From the NCBI GenBank assembly GCA_036245805.1, contig BTRK01000006.1, forward strand, positions 28,524,901 to 28,588,900: DNA of 64,000 nt, given 5' to 3'. Source of the DNA: Pristionchus mayeri (Eukaryota; Nematoda; Chromadorea; Rhabditida; Neodiplogasteridae). Position numbers and translations under genes: made by a program. Positions 13,501 through 25,290 of this stretch are shown in pieces. The stretch's first letter is position 1, and every line of letters begins with the position of its first letter. The notes under the pieces were generated by a model. The model searched no databases. It was not told the DNA's origin and saw only the letters and a list, made by a program, of their open reading frames with translations.

Positions 13501-16500
13501 CCCGTGAACCAGGTTCCCAATTAATCAACTTTCATGTGAACCAGGTTCCCCGTGAGCCAGGTTCCCAATTAACCAACTTTCATGTGAACCAGGAACTTCG
13601 TAGAGGATAGATAGTTCACGGTAGTGAGAATCACGGTTCCCTCGTTTTCCAACTTCCCATCGACAATTCCACCGTTATCACCGACTTACCAGCGGAAACC
13701 ATATCACTAATTACCGCTAATTACGCCCTATTTAGCGTTTTCACTAAAGCAAACTGACGTATCCATCACTGTCCACCTTATTCGCGATAGAACATAGGCG
13801 AAAATTAACTTCCAGTCGATAGATCACCCGTTATCACCCTTATCAGTCGATCCTTATCACTAATTCCTACTAATTACTCACTAATTAGTGTTTCCCGGAA
13901 AGCAAACTGACGTTTCCCTCACTTCCCACCTTGCTCTCGATAGAGCACTAACGGTTATCACAAAGCGCAGTAGATTTGATCCCTTATCAGTGAGTTCGAG
14001 TCCCAGCTTACCCGATCAAACGTGTCCATACACGTTTGTTCGTTACTCTCTAATACACTCTGAGAACGCGCTCCCCTCTCTCTATATTCTTCATCCATCG
14101 AGGGTCCGACATGTGGCTTCGTAGTCAAGTGGTTAGGACGTTCGACTCTCAATCCAAAAGTCGTGGGCTCGATCCCCCTCTGTGACTGGTCTTTTGCTCG
14201 TTATGTTTCTCTCTATTCCGAATTTCGGAGGACAAAAGAGAGGACAATTCCGAGATTCAGCGTTATATAGGGGTATCAAATAGAATAGAGAAAGGAACTA
14301 GTTGACTAAGTTTTTAAGATGCACAGTTTACTAAGTTTTTAAGATATAAGTTTCGAAGAGAGATGGATAAATGACGAAACCCAAGCTTTCTTTCCGAAGA
14401 TCTCAGCGCCCAGTTACATCTAAACCCCCTGCTTACTAATCATCTCGTTCTAAGTTCTTAAGAAAGTGATCGCAAATTCCGGGAACATATCCAAGCTCTC
14501 TTTCTGAAGATCTCAGCGCCCAGTTACATCTAAACTCCCTGATTGCTAATTATCTCGTCTCATCGAACCAACATCCAAGTGAACCAGGTTCCCAATTAAC
14601 CAACTTCCCCGTGAGCCAGGTTCCCAATTAATCAACTTTCATGTGAACCAGGTTCTCTGTAAACCAGGTTCCCCGTGAACCAGGTTCCTAATTAACAATT
14701 TCCCTGTGAACCAGGTTCTCTGTAAACCAGGTTCCCCGTGAGTCAGGTTCCCAATTAATCAACTTTCATGTGAACCAGGTTCTCTGTAAACCAGGTTCCC
14801 AGTGAGCCAGGTTCCCCGTGAACCAGGTTCCCAATTAACAATTTCCCTGTGAACCAGGTTCTCTGTAAACCAGGTTCACCGTGAACCAGGTTCCCAATTA
14901 ATCAACTTTCATGTGAACCAGGTTCTCTGTAAACCAGGTTCCCCGTGAACCAGGTTCCCAATTAATCAACTTTCATGTGAACCAGGTTCTCTGTAAACCT
15001 GGTTCCCCGTGAACCAGGTTCCCAATAAATCAACTTTCATGTGAACCAGGTTCCCCGTGAGCCAGGTTCCCAATTAACCAACTTTCATGTGAACCAGGAA
15101 CTTCGTAGAGGATAGATAGTTCACGGTAGTGAGAATCACGGTTCCCTCGTTTTCCAACTTCCCATCGACAATTCCACCGTTATCACCGACTTACCAGCGG
15201 AAACCATATCACTAAATACCGCTAATTACACCCTATTTAGCGTTTTCACTAAAGCAAACTGACGTATCCATCACTGTCCACCTTATTCGCGATAGAACAT
15301 AGGCGAAAATTAACTTCCAGTCGATAGATCACCCGTTATCACCCTTATCAGTCGATCCTTATCACTAATTCCTACTAATTACTCACTAATTAGTGTTTCC
15401 CGGAAAGCAAACTGACGTTTCCCTCACTTCCCACCTTGCTCTCGATAGAGCACTAACGGTTATCACAAAGCGCAGTAGATTTGATCCCTTATCAGTGAGT
15501 TCGAGTCCCAGCTTACCCGATCAAACGTGTCCATACACGTTTGTTCGTTACTCTCTAATACACTCTGAGAACGCGCTCCCCTCTCTCTATATTCTTCATC
15601 CATCGAGGGTCCGACATGTGGCTTCGTAGTCAAGTGGTTAGGACGTTCGACTCTCAATCCAAAAGTCGTGGGCTCGATCCCCCTCTGTGACTGGTCTTTT
15701 GCTCGTTATGTTTCTCTCTATTCCGAATTTCGGAGGACAAAAGAGAGGACAATTCCGAGATTCAGCGTTATATAGGGGTATCAAATAGAATAGAGAAAGG
15801 AACTAGTTGACTAAGTTTTTAAGATGCACAGTTTACTAAGTTTTTAAGATATAAGTTTCGAAGAGAGATGGATAAATGACGAAACCCAAGCTTTCTTTCC
15901 GAAGATCTCAGCGCCCAGTTACATCTAAACCCCCTGCTTACTAATCATCTCGTTCTAAGTTCTTAAGAAAGTGATCGCAAATTCCGGGAACATATCCAAG
16001 CTCTCTTTCTGAAGATCTCAGCGCCCAGTTACATCTAAACTCCCTGATTGCTAATTATCTCGTCTCATCGAACCAACATCCAAGTGAACCAGGTTCCCAA
16101 TTAACCAACTTCCCCGTGAGCCAGGTTCCCAATTAATCAACTTTCATGTGAACCAGGTTCTCTGTAAACCAGGTTCCCCGTGAACCAGGTTCCTAATTAA
16201 CAATTTCCCTGTGAACCAGGTTCTCTGTAAACCAGGTTCCCCGTGAGTCAGGTTCCCAATTAATCAACTTTCATGTGAACCAGGTTCTCTGTAAACCAGG
16301 TTCCCAGTGAGCCAGTTTCCCCGTGAACCAGGTTCCCAATTAACAATTTCCCTGTGAACCAGGTTCTCTGTAAACCAGGTTCACCGTGAACCAGGTTCCC
16401 AATTAATCAACTTTCATGTGAACCAGGTTCTCTGTAAACCAGGTTCCCCGTGAACCAGGTTCCCAATTAATCAACTTTCATGTGAACCAGGTTCTCTGTA

Positions 16501-19500
16501 AACCTGGTTCCCCGTGAACCAGGTTCCCAATAAATCAACTTTCATGTGAACCAGGTTCCCCGTGAGCCAGGTTCCCAATTAACCAACTTTCATGTGAACC
16601 AGGAACTTCGTAGAGGATAGATAGTTCACGGTAGTGAGAATCACGGTTCCCTCGTTTTCCAACTTCCCATCGACAATTCCACCGTTATCACCGACTTACC
16701 AGCGGAAACCATATCACTAATTACCGCTAATTACACCCTATTTAGCGTTTTCACTAAAGCAAACTGACGTATCCATCACTGTCCACCTTATTCGCGATAG
16801 AACATAGGCGAAAATTAACTTCCAGTCGATAGATCACCCGTTATCACCCTTATCAGTCGATCCTTATCACTAATTCCTACTAATTACTCACTAATTAGTG
16901 TTTCCCGGAAAGCAAACTGACGTTTCCCTCACTTCCCACCTTGCTCTCGATAGAGCACTAACGGTTATCACAAAGCGCAGTAGATTTGATCCCTTATCAG
17001 TGAGTTCGAGTCCCAGCTTACCCGATCAAACGTGTCCATACACGTTTGTTCGTTACTCTCTAATACACTCTGAGAACGCGCTCCCCTCTCTCTATATTCT
17101 TCATCCATCGAGGGTCCGACATGTGGCTTCGTAGTCAAGTGGTTAGGACGTTCGACTCTCAATCCAAAAGTCGTGGGCTCGATCCCCCTCTGTGACTGGT
17201 CTTTTGCTCGTTATGTTTCTCTCTATTCCGAATTTCGGAGGACAAAAGAGAGGACAATTCCGAGATTCAGCGTTATATAGGGGTATCAAATAGAATAGAG
17301 AAAGGAACTAGTTGACTAAGTTTTTAAGATGCACAGTTTACTAAGTTTTTAAGATATAAGTTTCGAAGAGAGATGGATAAATGACGAAACCCAAGCTTTC
17401 TTTCCGAAGATCTCAGCGCCCAGTTACATCTAAACCCCCTGCTTACTAATCATCTCGTTCTAAGTTCTTAAGAAAGTGATCGCAAATTCCGGGAACATAT
17501 CCAAGCTCTCTTTCTGAAGATCTCAGCGCCCAGTTACATCTAAACTCCCTGATTGCTAATTATCTCGTCTCATCGAACCAACATCCAAGTGAACCAGGTT
17601 CCCAATTAACCAACTTCCCCGTGAGCCAGGTTCCCAATTAATCAACTTTCATGTGAACCAGGTTCTCTGTAAACCAGGTTCCCCGTGAACCAGGTTCCTA
17701 ATTAACAATTTCCCTGTGAACCAGGTTCTCTGTAAACCAGGTTCCCCGTGAGTCAGGTTCCCAATTAATCAACTTTCATGTGAACCAGGTTCTCTGTAAA
17801 CCAGGTTCCCAGTGAGCCAGGTTCCCCGTGAACCAGGTTCCCAATTAACAATTTCCCTGTGAACCAGGTTCTCTGTAAACCAGGTTCACCGTGAACCAGG
17901 TTCCCAATTAATCAACTTTCATGTGAACCAGGTTCTCTGTAAACCAGGTTCCCCGTGAACCAGGTTCCCAATTAATCAACTTTCATGTGAACCAGGTTCT
18001 CTGTAAACCTGGTTCCCCGTGAACCAGGTTCCCAATTAATCAACTTTCATGTGAACCAGGTTCCCCGTGAGCCAGGTTCCCAATTAACCAACTTTCATGT
18101 GAACCAGGAACTTCGTAGAGGATAGATAGTTCACGGTAGTGAGAATCACGGTTCCCTCGTTTTCCAACTTCCCATCGACAATTCCACCGTTATCACCGAC
18201 TTACCAGCGGAAACCATATCACTAAATACCGCTAATTACACCCTATTTAGCGTTTTCACTAAAGCAAACTGACGTATCCATCACTGTCCACCTTATTCGC
18301 GATAGAACATAGGCGAAAATTAACTTCCAGTCGATAGATCACCCGTTATCACCCTTATCAGTCGATCCTTATCACTAATTCCTACTAATTACTCACTAAT
18401 TAGTGTTTCCCGGAAAGCAAACTGACGTTTCCCTCACTTCCCACCTTGCTCTCGATAGAGCACTAACGGTTATCACAAAGCGCAGTAGATTTGATCCCTT
18501 ATCAGTGAGTTCGAGTCCCAGCTTACCCGATCAAACGTGTCCATACACGTTTGTTCGTTACTCTCTAATACACTCTGAGAACGCGCTCCCCTCTCTCTAT
18601 ATTCTTCATCCATCGAGGGTCCGACATGTGGCTTCGTAGTCAAGTGGTTAGGACGTTCGACTCTCAATCCAAAAGTCGTGGGCTCGATCCCCCTCTGTGA
18701 CTGGTCTTTTGCTCGTTATGTTTCTCTCTATTCCGAATTTCGGAGGACAAAAGAGAGGACAATTCCGAGATTCAGCGTTATATAGGGGTATCAAATAGAA
18801 TAGAGAAAGGAACTAGTTGACTAAGTTTTTAAGATGCACAGTTTACTAAGTTTTTAAGATATAAGTTTCGAAGAGAGATGGATAAATGACGAAACCCAAG
18901 CTTTCTTTCCGAAGATCTCAGCGCCCAGTTACATCTAAACCCCCTGCTTACTAATCATCTCGTTCTAAGTTCTTAAGAAAGTGATCGCAAATTCCGGGAA
19001 CATATCCAAGCTCTCTTTCTGAAGATCTCAGCGCCCAGTTACATCTAAACTCCCTGATTGCTAATTATCTCGTCTCATCGAACCAACATCCAAGTGAACC
19101 AGGTTCCCAATTAACCAACTTCCCCGTGAGCCAGGTTCCCAATTAATCAACTTTCATGTGAACCAGGTTCTCTGTAAACCAGGTTCCCCGTGAACCAGGT
19201 TCCTAATTAACAATTTCCCTGTGAACCAGGTTCTCTGTAAACCAGGTTCCCCGTGAGTCAGGTTCCCAATTAATCAACTTTCATGTGAACCAGGTTCTCT
19301 GTAAACCAGGTTCCCAGTGAGCCAGGTTCCCCGTGAACCAGGTTCCCAATTAACAATTTCCCTGTGAACCAGGTTCTCTGTAAACCAGGTTCACCGTGAA
19401 CCAGGTTCCCAATTAATCAACTTTCATGTGAACCAGGTTCTCTGTAAACCAGGTTCCCCGTGAACCAGGTTCCCAATTAATCAACTTTCATGTGAACCAG

Positions 19501-22500
19501 GTTCTCTGTAAACCTGGTTCCCCGTGAACCAGGTTCCCAATTAATCAACTTTCATGTGAACCAGGTTCCCCGTGAGCCAGGTTCCCAATTAACCAACTTT
19601 CATGTGAACCAGGAACTTCGTAGAGGATAGATAGTTCACGGTAGTGAGAATCACGGTTCCCTCGTTTTCCAACTTCCCATCGACAATTCCACCGTTATCA
19701 CCGACTTACCAGCGGAAACCATATCACTAATTACCGCTAATTACGCCCTATTTAGCGTTTTCACTAAAGCAAACTGACGTATCCATCACTGTCCACCTTA
19801 TTCGCGATAGAACATAGGCGAAAATTAACTTCCAGTCGATAGATCACCCGTTATCACCCTTATCAGTCGATCCTTATCACTAATTCCTACTAATTACTCA
19901 CTAATTAGTGTTTCCGGAAAGCAAACTGACGTTTCCCTCACTTCCCACCTTGCTCTCGATAGAGCACTAACGGTTATCACAAAGCGCAGTAGATTTGATC
20001 CCTTATCAGTGAGTTCGAGTCCCAGCTTACCCGATCAAACGTGTCCATACACGTTTGTTCGTTACTCTCTAATACACTCTGAGAACGCGCTCCCCTCTCT
20101 CTATATTCTTCATCCATCGAGGGTCCGACATGTGGCTTCGTAGTCAAGTGGTTAGGACGTTCGACTCTGAATCCAAAAGTCGTGGGCTCGATCCCCCTCT
20201 GTGACTGGTCTTTTGCTCGTTATGTTTCTCTCTATTCCGAATTTCGGAGGACAAAAGAGAGGACAATTCCGAGATTCAGCGTTATATAGGGGTATCAAAT
20301 AGAATAGAGAGAGGAACTAGTTGACTAAGTTTTTAAGATGCACAGTTTACTAAGTTTTTAAGATATAAGTTTCGAAGAGAGATGGATAAATGACGAAACC
20401 CAAGCTTTCTTTACGAAGATCTCAGCGCCCAGTTACATCTAAACCCCCTGCTTACTAATCATCTCGTTCTAAGTTCTTAAGAAAGTGATCGCAAATTCCG
20501 GGAACATATCCAAGCTTTCTTTCTGAAGATCTCAGCGCCCAGTTACATCTAAACTCCCTGATTGCTAATTATCTCGTCTCATCGAACCAACATCCAAGTG
20601 AACCAGGTTCCCAATTAACCAACTTCCCCGTGAGCCAGGTTCCCAATTAACCAACTTTCATGTGAACCAGGTTCTCTGTAAACCAGGTTCCCCGTGAACC
20701 AGGTTCCTAATTAACAATTTCCCTGTGAACCAGGTTCTCTGTAAACCAGGTTCACCGTGAACCAGGTTCCCAATTAATCAACTTTCATGTGAACCAGGTT
20801 CTCTGTAAACCAGGTTCCCCGTGAACCAGGTTCCCAATTAATCAACTTTCATGTGAACCAGGTTCTCTGTAAACCAGGTTCCCCGTGAACCAGGTTCCCA
20901 ATTAATCAACTTTCATGTGAACCAGGTTCTCTGTAAACCAGGTTGCCGTGAGTCAGGTTCTCAATTAATCAACTTTCATGTGAACCAGGTTCTCTGTAAA
21001 CCAGGTTCCCCGTGAACCAGGTTCCTAATTAACAATTTCCCTGTGAACCAGGTTCTCTGTAAACCAGGTTCACCGTGATCCTTATCACTAATTCCTACTA
21101 ATTACTCACTAATTAGTGTTTCCCGGAAAGCAAACTGACGTTACCCTCACTTCCCACCTTGCTCTCGATAGAGCACTAACGGTTATCACAAAGCGCAGTA
21201 GATTTGATCCCTTATCAGTGAGTTCGAGTCCCAGCTTACCCGATCAAACGTGTCCATACACGTTTGTTCGTTACTCTCTAATACACTCTGAGAACGCGCT
21301 CCCCTCTCTCTATATTCTTCATCCATCGAGGGTCCGACATGTGGCTTCGTAGTCAAGTGGTTAGGACGTTCGACTCTCAATCCAAAAGTCGTGGGCTCGA
21401 TCCCCCTCTGTGACTGGTCTTTTGCTCGTTATGTTTCTCTCTATTCCGAATTTCGGAGGACAAAAGAGAGGACAATTCCGAGATTCAGCGTTATATAGGG
21501 GTATCAAATAGAATAGAGAGAGGAACTAGTTGACTAAGTTTTTAAGATGCACAGTTTACTAAGTTTTTAAGATATAAGTTTCGAAGAGAGATGGATAAAT
21601 GACGAAACCCAAGCTTTCTTTCCGAAGATCTCAGCGCCCAGTTACATCTAAACCCCCTGCTTACTAATCATCTCGTTCTAAGTTCTTAAGAAAGTGATCG
21701 CAAATTCCGGGAACATATCCAAGCTTTCTTTCTGAAGATCTCAGCGCCCAGTTACATCTAAACTCCCTGATTGCTAATTATCTCGTCTCATCGAACCAAC
21801 ATCCAAGTGAACCAGGTTCCCAATGAACCAACTTCCCCGTGAGCCAGGTTCCCAATTAACCAATTTCCCTGTGAACCAGGTTCCCTGTGAACCAGGTTCT
21901 CTGTAAACCAGGTTCCCCGTGAGCCAGGTTCCCCGTGAGTCAGGTTCCCAATTAATCAACTTTCATGTGAACCAGGTTCTCTGTAAACCAGGTTCACCGT
22001 GAACCAGGTTCTCTGTAAACCAGGTTCCCCGTGAACCAGGTTTTCTGTAAACCAGGTTCCCCGTGAACCAGGTTCACCGTGAACCAGGTTCCCAATTAAT
22101 CAACTTTCATGTGAACCAGGTTCTCTGTAAACCAGGTTCCCCGTGAGTCAGGTTCCCAATTAATCAACTTTCATGTGAACCAGGTTCTCTGTAAACCAGG
22201 TTCCCCGTGAACCAGGTTCCTAATTAACAATTTCCCTGTGAACCAGGTTCTCTGTAAACCAGGTTCACCGTGATCCTTATCACTAATTCCTACTAATTAC
22301 TCACTAATTAGTGTTTCCCGGAAAGCAAACTGACGTTTCCCTCACTTCCCACCTTGCTCTCGATAGAGCACTAACGGTTATTACAAAGCGCAGTAGATTT
22401 GATCCCTTATCAGTGAGTTCGAGTCCCAGCTTACCCGATCAAACGTGTCCATACACGTTTGTTCGTTACTCTCTAATACACTCTGAGAATGCGCTACCCT

Positions 22501-23820
22501 CTCTCTATATTCGCCATGCATCGAGGGTCCGCATGTGGCTTCGTAGTCAAGTGGTTAGGACGCTTGACTCTCAATCCATGAGTCGTGGGTTCGAGTCCGC
22601 TCGGTGACCGTTCGTCTTTTGCTCGTTATATTTCTCCGAATTTCGGGGGACAAAAGACAAAAGAGAGGACAATTCTGAGATTCCACGTTATATAGGGGTA
22701 TCAAATAGAATAGAGAGGAATCTCATTGAAGGGAGGGGTAGCACTCATCAAGTGATACTGTGTAAGGACCATCGACGTTACAATAAAATGTAGTCGAATA
22801 ATTGTGGGTACCTGTTCAGTTCCTCTTTCGGGAGCACTATCGAACAGTTCGGTGAAGAATCCAGTCATGGCCTCAGCCCCCTCACATCCGTACCTCTTCA
22901 CCGTCGCAAACTTCGTCGCAAGGAAGTGATCAAAGTTCTGCAAGAAATTCACCATTATTTCCACTAATACTTCCTTCTCGTCGTCATGGTAAACCAATGT
23001 GTAGTACTCCTCCTTCAAACGTTCTTCGCTAGCACTCGTCGCTCGAGTGGTCGTTTCATTTCGCTTTCGTGCAATTTTGCATAACCTCAAGCTACCGGCG
23101 ATCGCTCTAATTGAAACTAACAATAACATCCAAGATTCTGTGATTACCTCCATTCTGATCATTTTCTTCGCCAGTTTTACTCTCTCCTCATTCCTCAATT
23201 CACTTGAAATGGTCGACTCGAAGTTTCTGCAATCAAAGGGAGAGTGAGGGAGAGGGGGGAGGGGGTCTCACTTCGCTAGCCAGTCTCTCTCTTCCCAATT
23301 CGATATGTGCATGAATTCGATGGCAAGTGGTCCGCAATAGATACTCCTGCAATGGTGATCACGTCATTCCAACCCTCTCCATTCACTAATCGAGTGCTTG
23401 GTACCTCAGTTGTTCCACCAAATCATCTACATTGTGCTTCTCATTGAGAGAAGCGTTCCACTTCAGTCCATACGTCTCGGGAGAAAGCTCGGGCATTCTA
23501 CAATAAATCGCTCTTTCCCATTCCATAATGGATATATTACAGAAGTATTAAATACGAGTCATAATTGAATTCTGATCTAAGCAGCTCACTCCTTTCTCTT
23601 GGCTAATCCGAGGGGGTCCAGCTCAGCTTCTAGATATCCAAATCGACGGAAGGCGTTGACCAGATGCACTCTCTGTGCTGTCTCCCCACTCATTTCTCCT
23701 GCAATGGGATCCCCTCTCTCTCTCTCTCCTCTTCCTTCCTACCCTGTGGTGTCCAGACAGACTTGGGTGGATCGGGCAGCCATCCGTACTGCTCCTTCCC
23801 CGCTCGATATCCTCTAATCG
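1592..23820 (-). CDS. DHTKD1: 2-oxoadipate dehydrogenase E1 (DHTKD1), 30 exons found, 5' exon not resolved
   Basis: Thiamine-diphosphate-dependent E1 that decarboxylates 2-oxoadipate in mitochondrial lysine, hydroxylysine and tryptophan breakdown. About 891 residues were read; human DHTKD1 has 919. Visible family motifs in order: [12 protein letters not shown] near the N terminus, [42 protein letters not shown], the ThDP motif [58 protein letters not shown] and [27 protein letters not shown] and the short N terminus favour DHTKD1 over OGDH. Exons (high to low): 23820-23743, 23698-23590, 23497-23405, 23346-23272, 23226-23148, 22937-22812, 12116-12037, 11972-11905, 11860-11735, 11686-11595, 9587-9472, 7666-7591, 7516-7463, 7292-7206, 7151-7080, 7033-6954, 6889-6757, 6638-6549, 6492-6407, 6199-6115, 6066-5967, 5921-5865, 4882-4758, 4674-4591, 4541-4476, 4431-4345, 4301-4230, 4183-4099, 1926-1841, 1702-1592. 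All phases agree. The start exon with the mitochondrial presequence should lie at 23821-24117 but was not found. Confidence 0.95.
2000..4098. other. Long DHTKD1 intron (1927-4098)
   Basis: This 2.2 kb intron separates the exon ending in the KEYPNAK segment from the exon FVWSQEEP. It contains pyrimidine-rich low-complexity DNA and an AT-rich block at about 2150-2460 that looks like a degraded repeat. Several ORFs of 60-130 codons run through it on both strands, but none resembles a protein. Confidence 0.6.
8340..8400 (+). repeat. tRNA-like sequence, left arm of foldback 1
   Basis: The segment contains a box A-like region (tgctgagagcgttaagc) and box B (ggttcgactcc) at tRNA-like spacing, with an anticodon-loop-like cttcgaa between. 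Acceptor pairing is not evident, so this is a tRNA-derived promoter or pseudogene rather than a working tRNA. Confidence 0.5.
8620..8690 (-). repeat. tRNA-like sequence, right arm of foldback 1
   Basis: This is the inverted counterpart of the module at 8340-8400, with the same box B word read on the minus strand (plus-strand gagtcgaacc). The two modules point towards each other across the spacer. Confidence 0.5.
9638..11537. repeat. Foldback element 2, very large near-perfect palindrome
   Basis: Two arms of about 0.9 kb (about 9638-10545 and 10615-11537) meet at a short centre near 10580. Outer ends are gagacattccacgagaaaac on the left and its inverse, gttttctcgtgaaatgtctc, on the right. Along the arms, blocks such as the one around gggctctggtgcactttccgg recur inverted. 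The element fills most of the DHTKD1 intron 9588-11594. Its ORFs are mirror images of each other and carry no recognised domain, so it looks like a non-autonomous foldback element. Confidence 0.85.
12222..12800. repeat. Short tandem repeat of about 110-118 bp in the first array unit
   Basis: The block beginning aagctttctttccgaagatc recurs about six times (near 12222, 12333, 12447, 12550, 12661, 12764), alternating between two slightly different versions. Later units carry only two copies, so the first unit is expanded at this point. Confidence 0.75.
12838..13600. repeat. Minisatellite of 16 bp with palindromic core
   Basis: Repeats of about 16 bp such as gtgaaccaggttccc, gtaaaccaggttccc and attaatcaactttcat follow one another without spacers. 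The core gaaccaggttc is nearly self-complementary. The same minisatellite recurs in every unit of the large array, for example 14576-15100, 16081-16600, 17586-18110, 19091-19610 and 20591-21080. It was not read as coding, although an open frame can run through it on the minus strand. Confidence 0.85.
14113..14187 (+). repeat. tRNA-like sequence in the array units (seven copies)
   Basis: Each unit has a segment with box A (tagtcaagtggtta), an anticodon-loop-like ctctcaa (CTC in the anticodon position), box B (gggctcgatcc) and a short T run downstream (cttttgc). Copies start at 14113, 15618, 17123, 18628, 20132, 21341 and 22535. The last copy has the most standard box B (gggttcgagtcc). Acceptor, anticodon and T stems pair poorly, so these are probably tRNA-derived relics or a Pol III-type promoter module rather than functional tRNA-Glu genes. 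Confidence 0.55.
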
Positions 23821-24117
23821 CTGCAACTCACTCTCACTCTCATACCATCCATCATCTTTTATTCCTCAGCTTCCCCATCTGACCTCTCCCCCCCCCTACC
23901 ATGATGAACTCCACCCAGGTCAACTATATTTGTTCACCCACCCAATCTATTCGTTAAGGGGCCAGTAAGAATGTCCACATCACCCCCCCCCCCCCCCATT
24001 TGATTCCGAATTGTTGTTAATCTAAGGCATCCATTTCCAAGCTTCGACGACAGTTCAGCAACTCCTCTTTCGTGTCCATCGAATCTCCTTCCATCATTGA
24101 AATCACCTTCGTCCACG

Positions 24118-24794
24118 ATGGAGTCCATCGAGCAAGACTCCAATCACCATTCATCCACTATCAATGTCTCCGAATTTGAAATGGACGAGTACTGTGATGG
24201 AATGACCCTGATAGAAGAGAGGAAACAACGAAGAAGGGTTAATTGTAGACGGTTAGCAATTGTACTACTCCTTTTTATTCACTGAGAGGGGGGGGGTCGA
24301 ACCTATCTTCCATGTGACTGTTTTTCTCGATGGTCCCTCCTCCCCTTCCTTCTACTCTCTGTCGTCTACATATCTGCACTCGCTATGTTGTGTTTACCTG
24401 CTGCCAATGTTTGAGTGTTTCTGAAACGAAGAGATCGCTAGCTCTTTTCGTCTTCTCCCCTTCCTATTGACTTCCCTCCCTCTCTCCTCCAGTCACTCAA
24501 CATGCGATCGATAAAGAGTTGCCACCCGAAGGACCTCTTTTTGAGAGGTATCCTTCACCATAATCCGATCCATTTTCGGCTGTTTCAGTCTGCCTCCACG
24601 CGGTCTTTCTCAGGAGAAACTCAAGTTTTATACCTACATCATATTGTGAGCTTTTCCTCTTTGGTCGTGCAGCGAGATTCAGTGCGGACCATCATAACTA
24701 GTCTAGTCTAGGATGAAACCCTCATTTCAGTGCATGCGTCTTCATGCTGACCTTCCTCGCACTCGCTATTGCTTTCTTCGTCATTGTTCTCTGA
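24118..24794 (+). CDS. Putative small C-terminally anchored membrane protein
   Basis: A proposed five-exon model: 24118 to about 24244, 24493-24547, 24589-24645, a 9 nt exon at 24673-24681 and 24731-24794. It starts MESIEQDSNHHSS, continues through an acidic then basic stretch (EERKQRRR), has a segment ELPPEGPLFESLPPRGLSQ and ends in a hydrophobic tail (FMLTFLALAIAFFVIVL). About 100 residues in total. The later exons agree in phase; the first donor and the tiny exon are less certain. The family was not recognised. The tail suggests a membrane anchor at the C terminus. It is divergent from DHTKD1, with perhaps 0.3 kb between the genes. Confidence 0.45.
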
Positions 24795-25290
24795 TCCTTG
24801 ATCTCTACCCTCCATATCTCCCTGTGATTATTCTTCCCATCACGAGTTCCCTTCCAAGCACACCTCACAATCCTATACGCCGCTCCTATCTCAACTCCAA
24901 TATCAAAAGAAGAGGGAGACTCACAGATCCTCACTAGACTCCTTCCAGCCCGTAGCATTCTCCCCTGCAACAGCTTCACTCATTATTGTAACCATCTACC
25001 AGAAATTATTACGGCTTGGAACCGAAGCCTTAATCAGAACAAATTGTAGCCAACATTATTGTATTTATCAATTAAAATTGGAAATAAATATTCAGTTAGC
25101 AATACCAATAACTGCATTCTATGCATTTTTGGGGCTGCAAAATATTAATTTAAATGTAGGAACATGAGAAAATATTTTGAGAACAGATTAAAATTCAAGT
25201 TTCGAGTAGTTTATGATGAAATGGGATCAGCAAGAAACGAGTTATATGTATGGGATACTAAATAGGGAGGGTGGTGTAGCAGGATCATTC
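24795..25290. other. Intergenic, AT-rich
   Basis: Nothing recognisable was found between the end of the small membrane protein gene and the stop of the RBM4-like gene. An 85-codon minus-strand ORF (24722-24979) overlaps the exon of the plus-strand gene and is taken as a shadow. Confidence 0.5.

Larger units (their letters stand above)
12133..22712. repeat. Seven-unit tandem array (period 1505 bp) filling one DHTKD1 intron
   Basis: Landmarks recur at exactly 1505 bp: one marker is at 13888, 15393, 16898 and 18403, then at about 19908 (1 bp deletion), 21116 and 22311. The last two units are shortened to about 1.2 kb. Each unit holds, in order: a start block (gaactagttgactaagtttt), a block of about 110-118 bp with aagctttctttccgaagatc, a 16 bp minisatellite rich in gaaccaggttc, a unique block with gaacttcgtagaggatagat, and a tRNA-like sequence. 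The array accounts for nearly all of the intron 12117-22811. Confidence 0.9.

Noticed and set aside
12838..13600. Minisatellite as a CRISPR array
   Set aside because: Repeats of about 16 bp follow each other with no unique spacers, and the genome is eukaryotic.
13888..22607. Repeated ORFs of 78 and 64 codons (plus and minus) in each array unit as a tandem gene family
   Set aside because: They overlap each other and the tRNA-like segment, have no upstream gene signals, and are conserved only because the whole 1505 bp unit is duplicated.
14113..22609. Seven functional tRNA-Glu(CTC) genes
   Set aside because: Boxes A and B are good, but the acceptor, anticodon and T stems pair poorly in all copies; kept as tRNA-like only.
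1592..23820. Assignment of the large minus-strand gene to OGDH
   Set aside because: Shared ThDP motifs fit both, but FFNGAQI, the AHRGRLNLL block context, the total length near 900 residues and the C terminus fit DHTKD1 better.
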